Positions 26,887 to 37,829 of a stretch of 64,000 nucleotides of DNA are shown piece by piece; position 1 is the first letter of the stretch; every line of letters starts with the position of its first letter. The translations under genes were made by a program, and so were the position numbers. Origin of the DNA: Sinotaia quadrata (taxonomy: Eukaryota; Mollusca; Gastropoda; Architaenioglossa; Viviparidae); NCBI GenBank assembly GCA_028829895.1, contig CM054179.1, positions 41,659,617 through 41,723,616 on the forward strand, given 5' to 3'. The notes beneath the pieces are model-generated. The model was not told the origin of the DNA. It saw only the letters and a program-made list of their open reading frames with translations, and searched no databases.

Positions 26887-29800
26887 CTGCAGAGACAAAT
26901 GAGGTCTTCAGTGATCATTTTTCTAATACACCTGTCAAATAGAGAGTTTTCTACACAGACAAAAACAAGTCTTCAGTGAATTATTGTTCGTATGTGTGTT
27001 CGCAAGGGTGTGTATTCGAATGTGTGGTGTTCGTATGAAAGAGATTGTGTCCATCCGTTCAACCGTGTGGGTACTCATTCATGTCCGTCCGCCCAACCAG
27101 GTTTCAATTATTGAACTTTCAACGAGGTAATTCAGCATTGCACTCTTCAACTTGATTTTGTTCTCTTGCTTTCAGTCTATGGACGAGCACCTCGCATTTT
27201 AGCGTGTGTCCTTTTTTGGTTATTTGGATATTATAATTTCTTAAACTCTTCCCCCCCCCCATCCCCAATCTCCATTTCTCCCTCTTTCCTAGTCTATTTC
27301 TGTTTCAGACCTTAGACAATTAATAATACCTTTCTGCATTCCGTATTCAGACTGAAAAAGATGTGTGCCTGTGTATGTATGTATGTATTCTACTAGAATA
27401 TTTTTTCTGTTTATTTGGACTCTAGAACTTTGATATTGCAGGACATTTTGCTATATCTTTACTCAAGATCTAAGTAAAGGATTTCTTTGTATAATCTAGT
27501 TTATAATGTATCTTTACTCAAGATCTAAGTAAAGGATTTTTGTATAATTTAGTTTATAATGTATCTATACTCAAGATCTAAGTAAAGGATTTCTTTGTAT
27601 AGTCTATCTTTTTTTCCTGATTTTTCTGATTTTGATTTTTCTGGGTGATGGAGGGATTTCAAAATATAATGTAAAATAGATAAAGAAACACTTAATAATA
27701 GAAAAATATTTTAAAATGCGAAAAGAAGCCCAAGCGCTTTTAGTTTTTACCTGCAGTCCCATGGTATGTGGTGTAGTGAAGTGTGTAACCATGACGAGCG
27801 TCATCGATGTAGAAGTTGTCGTATTCGGCAAAAGCCGTGCTGCCATCGAAATCCGTCAGTTCAATAAGTAGCCTGGGTTTTCTGTCCTTGGTCCATGCAT
27901 GAATAGTCTCGAGACCTAGAGAGAAATTGTTTTAAATCAAATTGTATTACGCCTGCTAAGTATGAATGCACGCCATTTAGAAAACTGTACAAATATTAGT
28001 AGTATTTATATTTGAGAGAAAAAAAACACATTCACACGGAAATAAAGTAATAATTAATTAAATAATCACTTATAACAGTTATGATGATTATGCTGTTGAT
28101 GATAATGAAAATTGTTGTTCATGAATAATTAGTTACAATCACATGAATACATTCATCACCTTGACACATAAACGAGGTTCTAACGAGGTTCTAACAGCTG
28201 ACTGGATATGGAATTAAAAGCTTGAATGAAGCTATATGGTAATAAATTAAATAAATCGCTACCTTGTCAATTAGATACAGCATTACCAGTAGATAAACCA
28301 ATTGTTAAGTACTAATAGTACTGCTTTCTATTATTTTTGCTACAGTGACTACTGATGCTACAACTATTACTAATTCTTTTACTGCTTCTATGACGGGCGG
28401 TAAAGTAAAATGGATGCATTGCTAGGAACATAAATGAATTTATTTACTGAATGCTTGATTGTAAGTCACATTGCCAGTGAAAATTCGAGCATCATTTAGC
28501 AAATGACCTTGACCGTTCGTGATGGGTGCCCATCACACCACTCAGCATTACGTATTCCAGGCAGGCATGCAGAAGGAAAAAAAAAAACGTGTCTCGCCGA
28601 GTCAATCTGTGGCATGAAATTAAATTTAGTGCCAGTGGCTGTACTGATGAACTCATAGTGTACTTGATTGCGTGGTGTGCAATGGGTTTGCTGAAACATT
28701 TCAGGAATTAAAACTGTATCATTCTATCCATTGTTCCCTTTCTGAACGCCAGCTGACAGTTTTTATAACTTTTGTTCCGTACCTGTTCGGTTATTGTTTT
28801 TACATTATAAGTCACATTGCGAATGCAAATTTGAGAATCATTTAGCAAATTACCTTGATCATCTCTTTCTTTGATGAGTACTTTGATGCTGTCTCTGTTT
28901 AGTGAATGCAACAATGCAACATAAAGCTGGTTATGTGAAAAAACTCCCACATGCTCGAAGGTCAAAGACGCTTTAGCGTCGCACCGCCCCCAAACTCCCA
29001 TGTGTTCGAGCATCATTTAGCAAATGACCTTGACTGTCGTTTTTTTAAAAATGAGTATTAGATGTCTCTTTTTCATGAACGGGACATGTGATAAAAACTC
29101 CCACGTGCTCAAAGGTCAAGGACGCTTTAGCATCGATCCACATTCTTTAGCGTTTCACACAGTCATGCTGGAAAACTATATTTATGATAGCTACTGCAAC
29201 TATTGGTACTGCAGTTGTTGCTACTGTGACTAGTGATGCTACTACTACTGTTGTTGCATGCTACTGCTACAACTGCAGAACTGCAGCTTTTTGCTACTAC
29301 AGCTACTATTGTTTCTAATGCTACTGCTACAACTGCAGCTTTTTGCTACTACAGCTACTATTGTTTCTAATGTGACTACTGGTGCAGCTTGGGTGCTATG
29401 GCTAATTTTACTACTACTACTTCTACAGTTACTAATGCTATTACTAATGTTACTATTGTTGCTACTTTGCCTCTACTACTACTACTACTACTACTACTGA
29501 TGCTATGTCTACTTCTACTACTACTGCTAATGCTGTTACTATTACTGCTGCTGATACTCTTACTTTTATTGTTGCTATTATTACTGCTGTTGCTAATACT
29601 ATTACTGCTACTATTACTATTTTGTTGCTACTGATGTTTCTACTACTATGACTATAACTGATGATACTAATTCTACTGCTGTTGCTACCTCTACTACTGC
29701 CTCTGTTACTACTATTGCCGATACTCATGCTCCTTGCTGTTACACATACTATTACTACTTCAACTATTATGTTTACTATTGCTTCTCTTATATTACTACT

Positions 29801-32800
29801 ACTGCTGCTATTTTTGTTAGTACTTCTGTCGCTATTACTGCTACTATGTTCACTACTACTACTGTTTGCTACTGCCACTAATACTACTATTAATACTGCT
29901 AATACGTCTACTACTTTTGCTGCTGCTACTACTAATACAACTACTATTATTTGTTATTTGTACCACTAATGTTATTATTAATTCTACTGCTGCAACAATT
30001 GTTACTATAATAATTAGGGCCTTCAACCATTACCATTACAATTGTTACTATAATAATTAGGGCCTTCAACCATTACCATTACAATTGTTACTATAATAAT
30101 TAGGGCCTTCAACCACTACCATTACCACTACTAAGGCTACATCTACTTCCACTTCTAGTAAAACTACTTTCAATGTCAGCAAAATTACCATGACTCGTAC
30201 TGCTGCTATTATATTTTTACTGTTGCAGCTGAACTCTTAAATAATTTTATTCACTTGTCCTTTTTCAAAATATTAGTACAGACACCTAACCTTAACTCTA
30301 ATTAAAAACATGAACTTCATTGACAAAACTGAATATTTAAAGCTCGAACATATATACCTGACGATATACATATAAATGCTACCTCAAAGGCCAAAACAAG
30401 AACTGATAAAGCCACTCGACACACAATGTATACATATAAATGCTACCTCAAAGGCCAAAACAAGAACTGATAAAGCCACTCGACACACAATGTATACATA
30501 TAAATGCTACCTCAAAGGCCAAAACAAGAACTTATAAAGCCACTCGACACACAATATATACCTCATAAAGACATACAAAGCAAATAGTTATGCAACTAAT
30601 AATTCCTTCCTGGAAAGAATTTAAACTTCGTTGTTTCAACCATATCCTTAATTGTGCCTCAATTAGATGCATGAAAATCATACTGACGTTGCTAAAATTA
30701 GTAACACGTGACGACACTCAGCACACGACATGCGGACTAACGAGTTTACGGTAATCACAGCCCAAAATAACCTCTCTAGACGAATTCATCAAATTAGAGA
30801 ATAACTCTATTTATCAGATTCATATATTTGCATTATAAATAGAAAGTTTACTTTCTCGTAATAGTCCTCAATTATGGGTGCTGTTAGTAACTCAAAGACA
30901 AAGATATAATTGCATAAAAGCTAAGTGTATAATTAATTATATACCAGAAGAACTTTAAAAACAATTCAACTCACCTAAACTCTATGTGTTCAGAAGAGAT
31001 GGTATAAATTTCAATATTTGCCAAACTTATCAATTAAACTTTCCATTTATTTTTTACTGCAACCATAAAGTTGATAAGCATTCTATCGATTGCCTCTAAC
31101 ACAAAAGGATGGCAGATAACGTTTTCTTCACGTGATGAAAACTCTACACAACATGACGATTGCCTCTAACACAAAAGGATGGCAGATAACGTTTTCTTCA
31201 CGTGATGAAAACTCTACACAACATGACGATTGCCTCTAACACAAAAGGATGGCAGATAACGTTTTCTTCACGTGATGAAAACTCTACACAACATGACGAT
31301 TGCCTCTAACACAAAAGGATGGCAGATAACGTTTTCTTCACGTGATGAAAACTCTACACAACATGACGATTGCCTCTAACACAAAAGGATGGCAGATAAA
31401 GTTTTCTTCACGTGATGAAAACTCTACACAACATGACGATTGCCTCTAACACAAAAGGATGGCAGATAAAGTTTTCTTCACGTGATGAAAACTCTACACA
31501 ACATGACGATTGCCTCTAACACAAAAGGATGGCAGATAACGTTTTCTTCACGTGATGAAAACTCTACACAACATGACGATTGCCTCTAACACAAAAGGAT
31601 GGCAGATAAAGTTTTCTTCACGTGATGAAAACTCTACACAACATGACGATTGCCTCTAACACAAAAGGATGGCAGATAAAGTTTTCTTCACGTGATGAAA
31701 ACTCTACACAACATGACGATTGCCTCTAACACAAAAGGATGGCAGATAACGTTTTCTTCACGTGATGAAAACTCTACACAACATGACGATTGCCTCTAAC
31801 ACAAAAGGATGGCAGATAAAGTTTTCTTCACGTGATGAAAACTCTACACAACATGACGATTGCCTCTAACACAAAAGGATGGCAGATAAAGTTTTCTTCA
31901 CGTGATGAAAACTCTACACAACATGACGATTGCCTCTAACACAAAAGGATGGCAGATAACGTTTTCTTCACGTGATGAAAACTCTACACAACATGACGAT
32001 TGCCTCTAACACAAAAGGATGGCAGATAACGTTTCCTTCACGTGATGAAAACTCTACACAACATGACGATTGCGGGTGTGTTAAATTATTTTAGTTTGAT
32101 TAGTCTATTCTTGTTAGAACAACAACAACAAGAAAACAAAGTAAATCCTGTACCTAACCAGAAATCCGAGTCCAAGCATCCGAATCCTATTTCATATTCC
32201 CGCCAACGTCGGTAGAAATGTTCATAAGAGCCTGTTCTTCTCTGTATCACCTGCCATTATTTCATTTCACATCCATATGTAATAGTCATCTGCATTAACG
32301 ATGTCGTCTTTATTATTATTTTTTTACCAATACGTTTTCTCCATTTTAATTGATGTACATAATATAATCTAAAAATGTGTGTGTTTGTGTATGTGTGCGT
32401 GTGTCTGTGTGTGTGCGCGCGCGCATTGTATTAACTATATATACTGAAATATTACAAGATTGCATAATATGAATTGGAAAGTTTTACTCATTTTATGCTG
32501 ATTTTATTGGTTCGACATTAGTTCTTATAAAGTGTAATGTCGGTTTGCTTAATTTTTACATTTTTTTTACATTTACATTTTTACATTTTTTTTTCATTTC
32601 TAATTCAGTGTGAACTTACATTTATTCAGGTCTCACTGCCAGAAATTATATCGTTTTCATATTAGGGTTTTAACGTAATCACAAAGCTTGTGAGAGAGTT
32701 TATGAAATCACATAAATGTCGTCACACTTAGAAAAGGAAGACTTGGTTCCACTCACCACTCACCACCAACACCAACACCACATAAATGTAAGCATTTCGT

Positions 32801-33415
32801 CCCTTGTAGCAAACACTATGCTTCAATTGACATTTTATACTCGACCACGTGCCAGACTTGATTGGACACAAAATAAATAATTTTTTGTTGTTGTTTTTTC
32901 AAAATAAAGTTTCCACAATTTTGCTTCAAATAAAAAAAAGAAAAGAAAAAAGAAAGACATCTGTAATGTACCATCCATCCACCACCTCTAGTGACCTGAT
33001 CGCAGTAGGCCATCAATCTTCTGTCGTCCACCGGCCAGACAAGTCTGTGCACCCCGGTCAGGTCAGCTCCATATCCAACGTCCCTACAGGATTGAAGATG
33101 TATTGCTGCATAGATAGATAGATTAGATTAGATTAGAGAGAAAGATAGATTACATTAGATAGATAGATAGAAACCATATTAGTGTTCACAAATGTAATTA
33201 TCTATGCTGCAAGCTTGTTAGGATCTGCTATTTCTGTTCTGTTTATTGTAGACGACGGTTTATGGCCAAAAAGAGGGCAAAGGTGAAACAGAACAAAAGC
33301 CGTACATACCTGGATCTAATCTCGTCACCCGGCCTCCACAATTAGGGACATTATGAACTTCGACGAAAGCATGCAGTGGGCTGAAGAAGAACGGGACCAA
33401 AAGAAGGCGAAACAT
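26642..33415 (-). CDS. Gene C: complete secreted fibrinogen-domain protein without Ig domains
   Basis: Five coding exons splice in frame: 33415-33310, 33105-32972, 32250-32154, 27915-27751, 26886-26642. Total 747 bp, 248 residues. A signal peptide MFRLLLVPFFFSPLHA is followed by a linker of about 25 residues and a fibrinogen domain starting QSCRDVGYG, with YCDQVTRGGGW, VIQRRTGS, LLIELTDF, YHGTAGDSL, the acidic loop DRDNDQDRD and the C-terminal VEMKLRH. There is no Ig or clear coiled-coil segment, so it resembles mollusc single-domain fibrinogen proteins or ficolin-type lectins lacking collagen. The segment after VIQRR is two residues shorter than in gene B, and both C-terminal disulfide cysteines are missing. 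Exon layout and phases 1,0,1,1 match the fibrinogen part of gene B, so the two are paralogues. Probable secreted recognition lectin; ligand unknown. Confidence 0.9.
27430..27610. repeat. Tandem repeat of about 55-60 bp, three copies
   Basis: Units share TACTCAAGATCTAAGTAAAG and TAGTTTATAATGTATCT. In gene C last intron. Confidence 0.85.
27751..27915 (-). CDS. Gene C exon 4, fibrinogen domain
   Basis: 165 bp. Acceptor tttctctctag, donor GCAG|GTAAAA. It encodes GLETIHAWTK, LLIELTDFDG, FAEYDNFYI and YHGTA. Confidence 0.91.
28440..29165 (-). pseudogene. Helitron/PIF1-type helicase C-terminal relics, tandem copies
   Basis: On the minus strand, ASLTFEHVGVFSHNQLYVAL then LNRDSIKVLIKE and ICIRNVTYNV match the C-terminal end of Helitron/PIF1 helicases (usual form VFSHGQLYVALSR ... 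KNVVY). A second copy of DAKASLTFEHVGVF lies at about 29090-29130, and pieces of the terminal part recur near 28470-28510, 28800-28860 and 29005-29035. The catalytic helicase motifs are absent; this is a broken, locally duplicated fragment between gene C exons 3 and 4. Confidence 0.5.
29165..30010. repeat. Long degenerate ACT/GCT triplet tract
   Basis: About 850 bp of mostly ACT, GCT, ATT and GTT triplets on the plus strand, with a short near-perfect duplication at 29255-29370. It yields open frames in several phases on both strands that are not genes. Within the gene C intron between exons 3 and 4. Confidence 0.9.
29996..30120. repeat. 44-bp tandem repeat, three copies
   Basis: Units share TTACTATAATAATTAGGGCC then TTCAACCATTACCATTAC. 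Confidence 0.9.
30362..30560. repeat. 64-bp tandem repeat, three copies
   Basis: Units share ATAAATGCTACCTCAAAGGC then GATAAAGCCACTCGACAC. Nothing else seen in 30561-31085. Confidence 0.9.
31086..32073. repeat. 70-bp satellite, 14 copies
   Basis: Units beginning GACGATTGCCTCTAACACAA. A single variable base (GATAACG versus GATAAAG) runs C,C,C,C,A,A,C,A,A,C,A,A,C,C along the array. It ends about 80 bases from gene C exon 3. Confidence 0.96.
32154..32250 (-). CDS. Gene C exon 3, fibrinogen domain
   Basis: 97 bp. It encodes VIQRRTGSYEHFYRRWREYE and FWL, ending one base into glycine at donor TTAG|GTACAG. It lies about 80 bases from a 14-copy 70-bp satellite in the next intron. Confidence 0.9.
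32251..32971. other. Gene C intron between exons 2 and 3
   Basis: AT-rich, with a GT/GC dinucleotide run near 32375-32425, a duplicated TTTACATT-type T-rich patch near 32550-32600 and a CACCAACAC run near 32755-32780. No coding signal seen. Confidence 0.5.
32972..33105 (-). CDS. Gene C exon 2, start of fibrinogen domain
   Basis: 134 bp. The acceptor tctatctatgcag|CA keeps phase 1 and preserves the conserved SCRDV; a nearer AG (tgtag, about 22 bases inside) would remove the cysteine and break the frame. The upstream polypyrimidine tract is GATA/GATTA microsatellite read on the other strand. Donor ATG|GTACAT. Confidence 0.86.
33110..33172. repeat. GATA/GATTA microsatellite at a splice acceptor
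   Basis: TAGATAGATAGATTAGATTA and related units lie directly upstream (minus-strand sense) of the gene C exon 2 acceptor and form its polypyrimidine tract when read as CTAT/TAATC. Confidence 0.8.
33310..33415 (-). CDS. Gene C exon 1, signal peptide and linker
   Basis: 106 bp: 35 codons plus one base, donor CCAG|GTATGT. The hydrophobic run LLLVPFFF and ending LHA suit signal cleavage after residue 16. C26 lies in the linker. Confidence 0.83.
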
Positions 33416-33451
33416 CTCTGGAATAAATGCGTGCGAAATTAGGAATTCTTT

Positions 33452-33460
33452 CTATTTATA
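33452..33460 (-). promoter_or_regulatory. TATA box of gene C
   Basis: TATAAATAG on the minus strand 37 bases before the gene C ATG. This implies a very short 5' UTR of roughly 10-15 bases, or a start further downstream. Position is otherwise ideal. Confidence 0.5.
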
Positions 33461-33529
33461 CAGAAGTAGTTTTACATGTTAAATATTTATTGAAAGTTTT
33501 CTCGTTCCCCTTTTAATCATTTACAGAAA

Positions 33530-33860
33530 AAAAAAATCACCATTCCACTCTAAAAATTTTCTTTCAACCACACTCCACTCTTCCATCATCTTCAACCCTG
33601 CCAACAGCGGCACAAATGGTCAGCACCGAAATCAACTGATAATCGGAAGTTGCAATCACCACCACCCCAAAAATAGGGGGCCTTCTAGAGTGGTTAATCA
33701 TCATTCATCATCACCACTCTATAACTTCTCTATCAACGTTCTCCACTCTGTCCATCATCAACTTCAACTCTCCCAAGGCACAGCTCGTATCAGACAGCAA
33801 AATCGGTTGATGCCGAAAACTTTTGCCATCATACGAAAAAAAAAGGAGGCGTTTAACAGT
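33530..33860. repeat. Diverged tandem duplication of about 160 bp
   Basis: Two copies with ACTCCACTCTTCCATCATC / CTCCACTCTGTCCATCATC and ACCGAAATCAACTGATAATC / GCAAAATCGGTTGATGCCG. CA/CT-rich, upstream of gene C. Confidence 0.6.
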
Positions 33861-33928
33861 TTCTTACAGTAGCCTCCTCCTATCAAGCGCATTCAAACAA
33901 TTGAAGAGCCTTGATAAATTACATATCA

Positions 33929-34355
33929 CTAGCTCAATCCGTGACGGTACGATGGGTGGCCTCCAAACATTTCATTTATCTTGAATTTCCCAGGCCTGCT
34001 ATCTAATGTTAGATTTATGAGAGCGGGCCTGACTTTCGATCTTGCGTTTTTGCATCTAACTGTTAGCTTGTCTCTTGTACCAGGACCCTGGCAATCGCTG
34101 GCGATATTATAAATTCTGGCCGACCTATACATCAGATTGTAATAATTCGCCAAATATTTAGCCTGACTGGCCACTTGACCGGCCATTCCATAGGCTTGAA
34201 GACAGCTTTGGCATATAGTTTCTGGTCAAATGTGGTTTGACGTCTTCTACATGCAGACCACAGAATATAGATTTGGCATTTGAGATGAACAAGCTTTCTT
34301 TCATTTGGGTCACTCTGTAAAGGAAGTTGGTTGCATAGACACTACTACTAAACAT
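33929..34355 (-). other. Unrecognised protein-like ORF pair
   Basis: Two minus-strand frames overlap: 34355-34158 (MKESLFISNAKSIFCGLHVE, then DVKPHLTRNYMPKLSSSLW) and 34186-33929 (KYLANYYNLMYRSARIYNIA then VRPALINLTLDSRPGKFKIN). The composition looks coding and GC is above the local level. A frame change at the overlap would join them. I do not recognise the family; possibly a decayed gene or transposon piece. Confidence 0.3.
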
Positions 34356-34640
34356 ACTTAGATATTAGTACTAAACATATCTAGACACTGCTATGAAAAG
34401 TACTTAGATACTAGTACTATACCTAGACACTACTACTTAATGCACTTAGATACTACTATTAATCATACCTAGACATTACTACTAACTGTACTGAGATACT
34501 AGTACTAAACAATCCTAAGCACTACTACTATGCGATACTAGTACTAAAAACATCTAGACATTACTATTAAACATACTTAGATATTAATACTAAACAACAT
34601 ACACACTGCTACTAAGTGTACTTAGATACTAATTCTAAAC
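34330..34640. repeat. About 31-bp minisatellite, left part
   Basis: Degenerate units of ACTACTACTAAACATACTTA plus GATACTAGTACT. Interrupted at 34640 by the hAT element. Confidence 0.85.
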
Positions 34641-35970
34641 CAGGGGTGCACAAACCGCGGCCCGCGGGCCGCATGCGGCCCCCGACAGGGTCCTGTGCGG
34701 CCCCCAGAAGACTTTAGGATGTTACCATTATTTGTAACAGGCAAGGAGCTTTTAACATTAATCTGAACAAGGGAGTAGAACAGTGGTTTGCTTTCCCGTG
34801 GAAGCATCTTGTGCTGTGTTGAAAACAAACGCTGGATGCGGTATTGAGGTGAGAGGCTGTGTATTGGGCACATTGTTCAGTTCAGCTGATCAAAGGTGTA
34901 CTGTTGAAATAGTAGTATCTGCACATCTTTGATGTATGGCGACATCAAATAGCATTAGAAAGAGGTCTATATCTAAACCCAAACTAAGCAGGCAGCCAGC
35001 TAAAGTTCAGTCTGGGGATGGGGTGAGGTGACACTGGGGGGGGGGGGAAGGATGGTGCAGTCAGTGTGTGTGAATATGTGGCTGTGGATGTCTGGTTGGA
35101 ATGAATGAATTACACTGTTTCGGAGTGAAGTTGTTTTTAAACTACTGCCCTTTGTTAATATGTCAGAAACCTGCCATAAGAAGCCCTAAAATTGAAGACG
35201 AAAATCATCAGTTTAAAGAAGAGTGGAGGCTAAATACTTTATGCGGCATTTTAATGGAGCAGCTATGTGCTTAATTTGTTGTGAGTCTGTTACTGTGATG
35301 AAGGACTTCAACTGCAAGCGGCATTACAAAACAAAGCAGCTGCGACTTTTGATGACTTAAAAAGGCACTGGAGAAACAACAAAATTGAGCAACTTTTAAA
35401 AGGTCTGTCAGCACAGCAACATTTCTTCACAAAAAGTCTGAAGAAAACAAGTATTTTGCTCGTGCAAGTTGCAAAGTAGCACATATTGTTGCCAAATCAT
35501 CAGGGCCTTTTACTGACGGTCATTGATCTTCAATGTTCACCTGAACTAAAGTCATCATTTCAGCAGAACAACATTTTAACATTTTATGGAAGTCTCAGCT
35601 CGAGCACAAACAGAAATGTCAAGGACCTGGCTTGCAAGTTGTTGTCAGAATTCGGCAGCACATACTTGTGTGAACAAACGTTTTCAGTAATGAACATGAA
35701 CAAGAACAAGCTGAGATCGAATTTGACGACAACAATCTCTGTTCGATTTTGAGGCTGGCGACTACAAAACTCGAACCAAATATTGATAAAGTTGTTAACA
35801 ACATTCAGGCTCACCTTTCTCACTAATAAAGACTAAATCTAGGTTAATAAGGCAAAAACGAATGTATTTCATTATTTCTGTTGTCATCCATGTGCAATCT
35901 GACTTGCGGCCCTCCATGCACTATCAATTGGAAATGTGGCCCTCTGGCCTAAAAAGTTTGTGCACCCCTG
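34641..35970 (+). mobile_element. hAT transposon, internally deleted, with intact ends
   Basis: 1330 bp starting CAGGGGTGCACAAACC and ending GTTTGTGCACCCCTG, a hAT-type inverted terminal repeat. It is flanked by the perfect 8-bp target duplication TTCTAAAC (34633-34640 and 35971-35978). Inside are relics of a transposase: a zinc-finger-like stretch near 35232-35338 (ICCESVTVMKDFNCKRHYKT) and a C-terminal dimerisation domain. Much shorter than full-length elements of about 3 kb, so non-autonomous. Related to the ZBED5/GTF2IRD2-type hAT group. It sits inside a minisatellite. Confidence 0.85.
35486..35826 (+). pseudogene. hAT transposase C-terminal remnant
   Basis: The frame from about 35486 encodes SELKSSF-like sequence, FYGSL and FGSTYLCEQTFSVMNMNKNK, the hAT dimerisation domain characteristic of ZBED5/GTF2IRD2-like proteins. 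The frame breaks near 35725-35730 and the homologous reading continues one frame over to a stop near 35826. The upstream catalytic region is missing, so it cannot encode an active transposase. Confidence 0.75.
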
Positions 35971-36235
35971 TTCTAAACGCATATAGACACTACTACTAAA
36001 CTTTCTTAGATACTAGTAATAAACAATCCTAAACACTACTACGAAACACATTTAGATACTAGTACAAAACATACCTAGACACTACTACTAAACGTACTTA
36101 GATACTAGTACAAAACATACCTAGACACTACTACTAAACGTACTTAGATACTAGTACAAAACATACATAGACATTACTACTAAACGTACTTAGATGCTAT
36201 TACTAAACGTAAACGTACCTACCTACCAGACTAGT
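35971..36235. repeat. About 31-bp minisatellite, right part
   Basis: Same unit as the array before the hAT insertion, with better-preserved copies around 36060-36190 (GATACTAGTACAAAACATAC). Confidence 0.85.
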
Positions 36236-36777
36236 GCTAAACTTAACCCTAACCTATTTCATAGCTTGGAATCTAATGTAACGCAAAATGTTCTCGCTGG
36301 AAGCTCTATGGCAACAAGACAACGGCACTGTTAACATCTTGACGTTGAGGATAACAATCTCATCGGTCTCTTAGCAACAGACATAAAAATATCGTCTTCG
36401 ACTACGCAGATAGAAAATAATATTGATAATCAATGATGTCAGCACGTTATGTCAGAAAGCAGGAAACGCTTCAATGAAAGGAATGAAGTGATTATTATAG
36501 CCAATTAATGAGATGTTGAAATTACCTGTACGCCACCTGAGATTAAAATGCAAGAATTTGTAATAAATCTATTTATCACGGTAGATATGTAGAGCCCTTG
36601 GTGAGTCTTACGATATCGTATTATATTGATACTCTTGTAATGGAATTCTAAAACGGTTTTACTTGTGAAACCAAACAAGGGACACGAAACTTAATTTAAT
36701 TTTAATATTTTTATCCCAACCAACCCAACACGTATAAACCAAACTCATTATTTTCTTTCATCCTGGCGATCTTCACA
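36236..36777. other. Spacer, nothing identified
   Basis: Unique AT-rich sequence between the minisatellite and the MITE; no coding or repeat signal seen. Confidence 0.4.
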
Positions 36778-36975
36778 CAGAGGCATAGCTGGGGGAAGGG
36801 GGGGGGGGAGTGGGACATATGTCCCCGGGCGCCAAGTTACAGGGGCGTCAAAATGAGGCTTATAACATTACATTATAAGTGAAAAAGGGCAACAAAGGGT
36901 GATTAAACGGGGGGAGGGGGGGGCGCCAATTTTATAGTTCGTCCCCGGGCGCAATATATCATAGCTAAGCCTCTG
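36778..36975. mobile_element. 198-bp hAT-type MITE with perfect target duplication
   Basis: Ends CAGAGGCATAGCT and AGCTAAGCCTCTG form imperfect inverted repeats. The flanks are the perfect 8-bp duplication TCTTCACA (36770-36777 and 36976-36983). The interior has two G-rich runs next to the palindrome-like CCCCGGGCGC and no coding capacity. Confidence 0.75.
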
Positions 36976-36983
36976 TCTTCACA

Positions 36984-37829
36984 AATAAGTAATTCCACAC
37001 AAAACGCACTTTTATTTTATATTTTTTAAAAAAACAATCAGTAAATCAACAGTTAAATCAAACTTAACATTACGTCTATCCAATAATCCCAGCTTTAGCA
37101 AATAGACAATAAATATAAGGATTGTGAATTAAGTCATCAGTCGGTGAATAAATCAATTAATATACGCGTTATGAATTATTTTTTTGATGGTAATATTGCA
37201 AACTTTTACAATAGAAAAATATATCCAATTATCTCTCTATCTATATCTCTGACAAGTGTTAGATTATGTTGGAGTGTTGTGAAATCAAGGACGAAAATCT
37301 TAGAAGTTATGTAATTGTAAGAGTCTTAAAGCGCATGGGTAAGTGTGGTCGGTCAGCAAGAATAAATATACAGCATGTGATGAATGTTTTTCAAAGTTCA
37401 TGTTCTGTGTGGTGGGCTCAAAGCTGTGTTGGTACGGAATATCGAATCATATCACTATTCAGTGGCATGCCTACAATATAAATCCTCATTCTACTTTAAA
37501 GATAAATTATCTATGCACACAGATTACAATCATAATTATATGAAATGTGTAACAGCATTTGTATTGTTCTATGCGGTGTGCTGATTTTTTGTTCGATCGC
37601 CTAATGCTGACATTAGTTTATAAACCAGAGTTTTAAAAACAATTTTCTGATAGTATGGAAGGCATAATCAAAGAAAGATTAAAACATTTTAAATATAACG
37701 TAGATGAGGCATTATAACGGCTTTTACCAGCGGTTTGCATTTGTCTTTCATTCTGTGATACGAATCGTATCGCTGCGGCTGCGCTGTGGTCGCTACAGTA
37801 AAAAGTGTCGAACACACCGGTCCCGCACC
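36984..37829. other. Region upstream of SMARCE1
   Basis: AT-rich, becoming GC-richer after about 37750. Overlapping short plus-strand frames at 37266-37584 have no recognisable product. Confidence 0.4.

Noticed and set aside
29258..30060. Leucine-, threonine- or serine-rich proteins on both strands
   Set aside because: Artefacts of the degenerate triplet tract; several phases are open at once.
33075..33086. Acceptor tgtag|GG for gene C exon 2
   Set aside because: It would break the frame from exon 1 and delete the conserved cysteine; the upstream atgcag acceptor at 33105 keeps both.
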